DNA from: Sphingomonadaceae bacterium
GTDB lineage: Bacteria > Pseudomonadota > Alphaproteobacteria > Sphingomonadales > Sphingomonadaceae
Direction: 5' to 3'
Assembly: GCA_009923795.1 (NCBI GenBank)
Contig: RFSU01000038.1
Coordinates: 1 to 13,327 of the forward strand
Length of the DNA stretch: 13,327 bases
The notes below the pieces were generated by a model. It made no database searches. It saw only the letters and a list, made by a program, of their open reading frames with translations, and was not told the DNA's origin. Of the stretch, positions 12,535 through 13,327 are shown piece after piece (positions within the stretch are counted from its first letter, which is position 1; each line of letters begins with the position of its first letter). Made by a program: the position numbers and the translations under genes.

Positions 12535-13327
12535 CTAGTCGAGATTGGGCCGCAACCAGCGCGTGGCCGTCTCTAGATCAACACCGCGCCGTTGCGCATA
12601 GTCTTCCAACTGATCCTGCCCGATACGGGCTACGCCAAAATATTCGCTGTCGGGATGGCCAAAGTAAAAGCCGGACACAGCCGCCGTTGGCAGCATAGCA
12701 AAGCTCTCTGTCAGCGTCAGGCCCGTCGTGTCGCCTGCTTTCAACAGCTCAAACAGCATCGGCTTATGGCTATGATCTGGGCAGGCCGGATAGCCGGGTG
12801 CTGGGCGAATGCCGCGATACTCCTCGCGGATCAGGGCCTCATTGGTCAGCTGTTCGCCCGGCGCATAGCCCCATAGGTTTGTACGGACATGCTGATGCAG
12901 TCGCTCAGCAAAGGCTTCAGCAAAGCGATCTGCCAAGGCCTTCAGCAAAATATCCTGATAATCATCATGCGCCGCGCGGAAGCGGGCAATATGCGGGTCA
13001 ATGCCGTGAATACCCACGGCAAAGCCGCCCATCCAATCGCCATCCGGGCTGATAAAGTCGGCAAGGCACATATTGGCGCGATCCCGGCTCTTGCGGATTT
13101 GCTGACGCAAGAAGCTGAAGGTCACATGCCGCTCTTCCTCGGCAAGGTGGATGACAACATCATCCCCATCACGGGCGCAAGGCCATAGGCCGACCACACC
13201 ACGTGCCGTCAGCCATTTTTCGGCTACGATCGTGTCGAGCATCTTATTGGCATCGGCAAAAAGGTTGCGCGCACTTTCCCCAACAATAGCGTCGTCGAGA
13301 ATGGCGGGATACGTCCCGTGCAATTCC
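12535..13327 (-). CDS. metH: Methionine synthase, cobalamin-dependent, C-terminal activation domain (partial)
   Basis: The visible 263 or so residues form the C-terminal S-adenosylmethionine-binding reactivation domain of MetH. That domain reductively methylates inactive cob(II)alamin so the enzyme can keep making methionine from homocysteine and methyltetrahydrofolate. The visible part starts within the ELHGTYPAILDD segment typical of the domain entry, followed by ANKMLDTIVAEKWLTARGVVGLWPC, the EEYRGIRPAPGYPACPDHSHK motif (AdoMet binding, with the key Arg and PGYPACPDH) and MLPTAAVSGFYFGHPDSEYFGVARIGQDQLEDYA. The frame remains open at the right edge, so the N-terminal part, including the cobalamin domain, lies outside. 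Whether this is a full-length MetH or the second half of a split enzyme cannot be seen. It converges on the DUF4136 gene. Confidence 0.96.
   Translation of the reverse strand, partial: ELHGTYPAILDDAIVGESARNLFADANKMLDTIVAEKWLTARGVVGLWPCARDGDDVVIHLAEEERHVTFSFLRQQIRKSRDRANMCLADFISPDGDWMGGFAVGIHGIDPHIARFRAAHDDYQDILLKALADRFAEAFAERLHQHVRTNLWGYAPGEQLTNEALIREEYRGIRPAPGYPACPDHSHKPMLFELLKAGDTTGLTLTESFAMLPTAAVSGFYFGHPDSEYFGVARIGQDQLEDYAQRRGVDLETATRWLRPNLD

Noticed and set aside
1..13327. CRISPR arrays, insertion sequences, prophage or toxin-antitoxin genes
   Set aside because: I scanned for regularly spaced repeats, terminal inverted repeats, transposase or integrase motifs and small paired genes. None were seen; nearly all sequence belongs to recognised housekeeping genes.

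Overview
The window looks like a chromosomal piece of an alphaproteobacterium, most likely a sphingomonad. This is inferred from a moderately high GC content (by eye well above 50% outside the first 470 bases), the order rpmH-rnpA-yidD-yidC-engB, and a divergent pair formed by secB and a Tim44-domain/mltA/smr cluster. Nearly everything is conserved housekeeping. No CRISPR array, insertion sequence, phage gene or defence system is visible.

Layout. Bases 1-470 are AT-rich and hold a small MarR-like winged-helix gene whose 5' end looks frameshifted. A tRNA-Leu(CAA) follows on the minus strand (498-581), its 3' end facing that AT-rich flank, so the flank could be the edge of an integrated or transferred segment. 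Next come a small PGPG-type membrane protein (721-1026) and a strong intrinsic terminator (1064-1095). Only 24 bases after the terminator's T-run begins a very compact plus-strand cluster: rpmH (L34), rnpA (RNase P protein), yidD, yidC (membrane insertase), engB (ribosome-assembly GTPase), a glutathione S-transferase-like gene and dapE (lysine/peptidoglycan precursor synthesis). It ends at 5972.

A minus-strand cluster meets it tail to tail with a 28-base overlap. Its transcription order is a Tim44-domain membrane protein (8351-7698), mltA (lytic transglycosylase lipoprotein, 7688-6504) and an Smr-domain protein (about 6529-5945). It is divergent from secB (8528-9028). The 176-base divergent region holds a perfect 9-bp inverted repeat and a smaller hairpin. 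secB is followed 5 bases later by murJ (lipid II flippase), then trpS and a DUF4136-like lipoprotein gene closed by a strong terminator (12496-12532). The right edge is the 3' end of metH on the minus strand.

Functional theme: ribosome and tRNA maturation (L34, RNase P protein, EngB, TrpRS), membrane and protein targeting (YidC, YidD, SecB, Tim44 protein) and cell-wall biogenesis (DapE, MurJ, MltA).

The most unusual point is that the only conventional in-frame start for rnpA lies 7 bases before the rpmH start. The whole rpmH gene is therefore nested out of frame inside the rnpA open frame, as known from Thermus, unless rnpA starts at a CTG that overlaps the rpmH stop. I see no convincing undescribed multi-gene system here.
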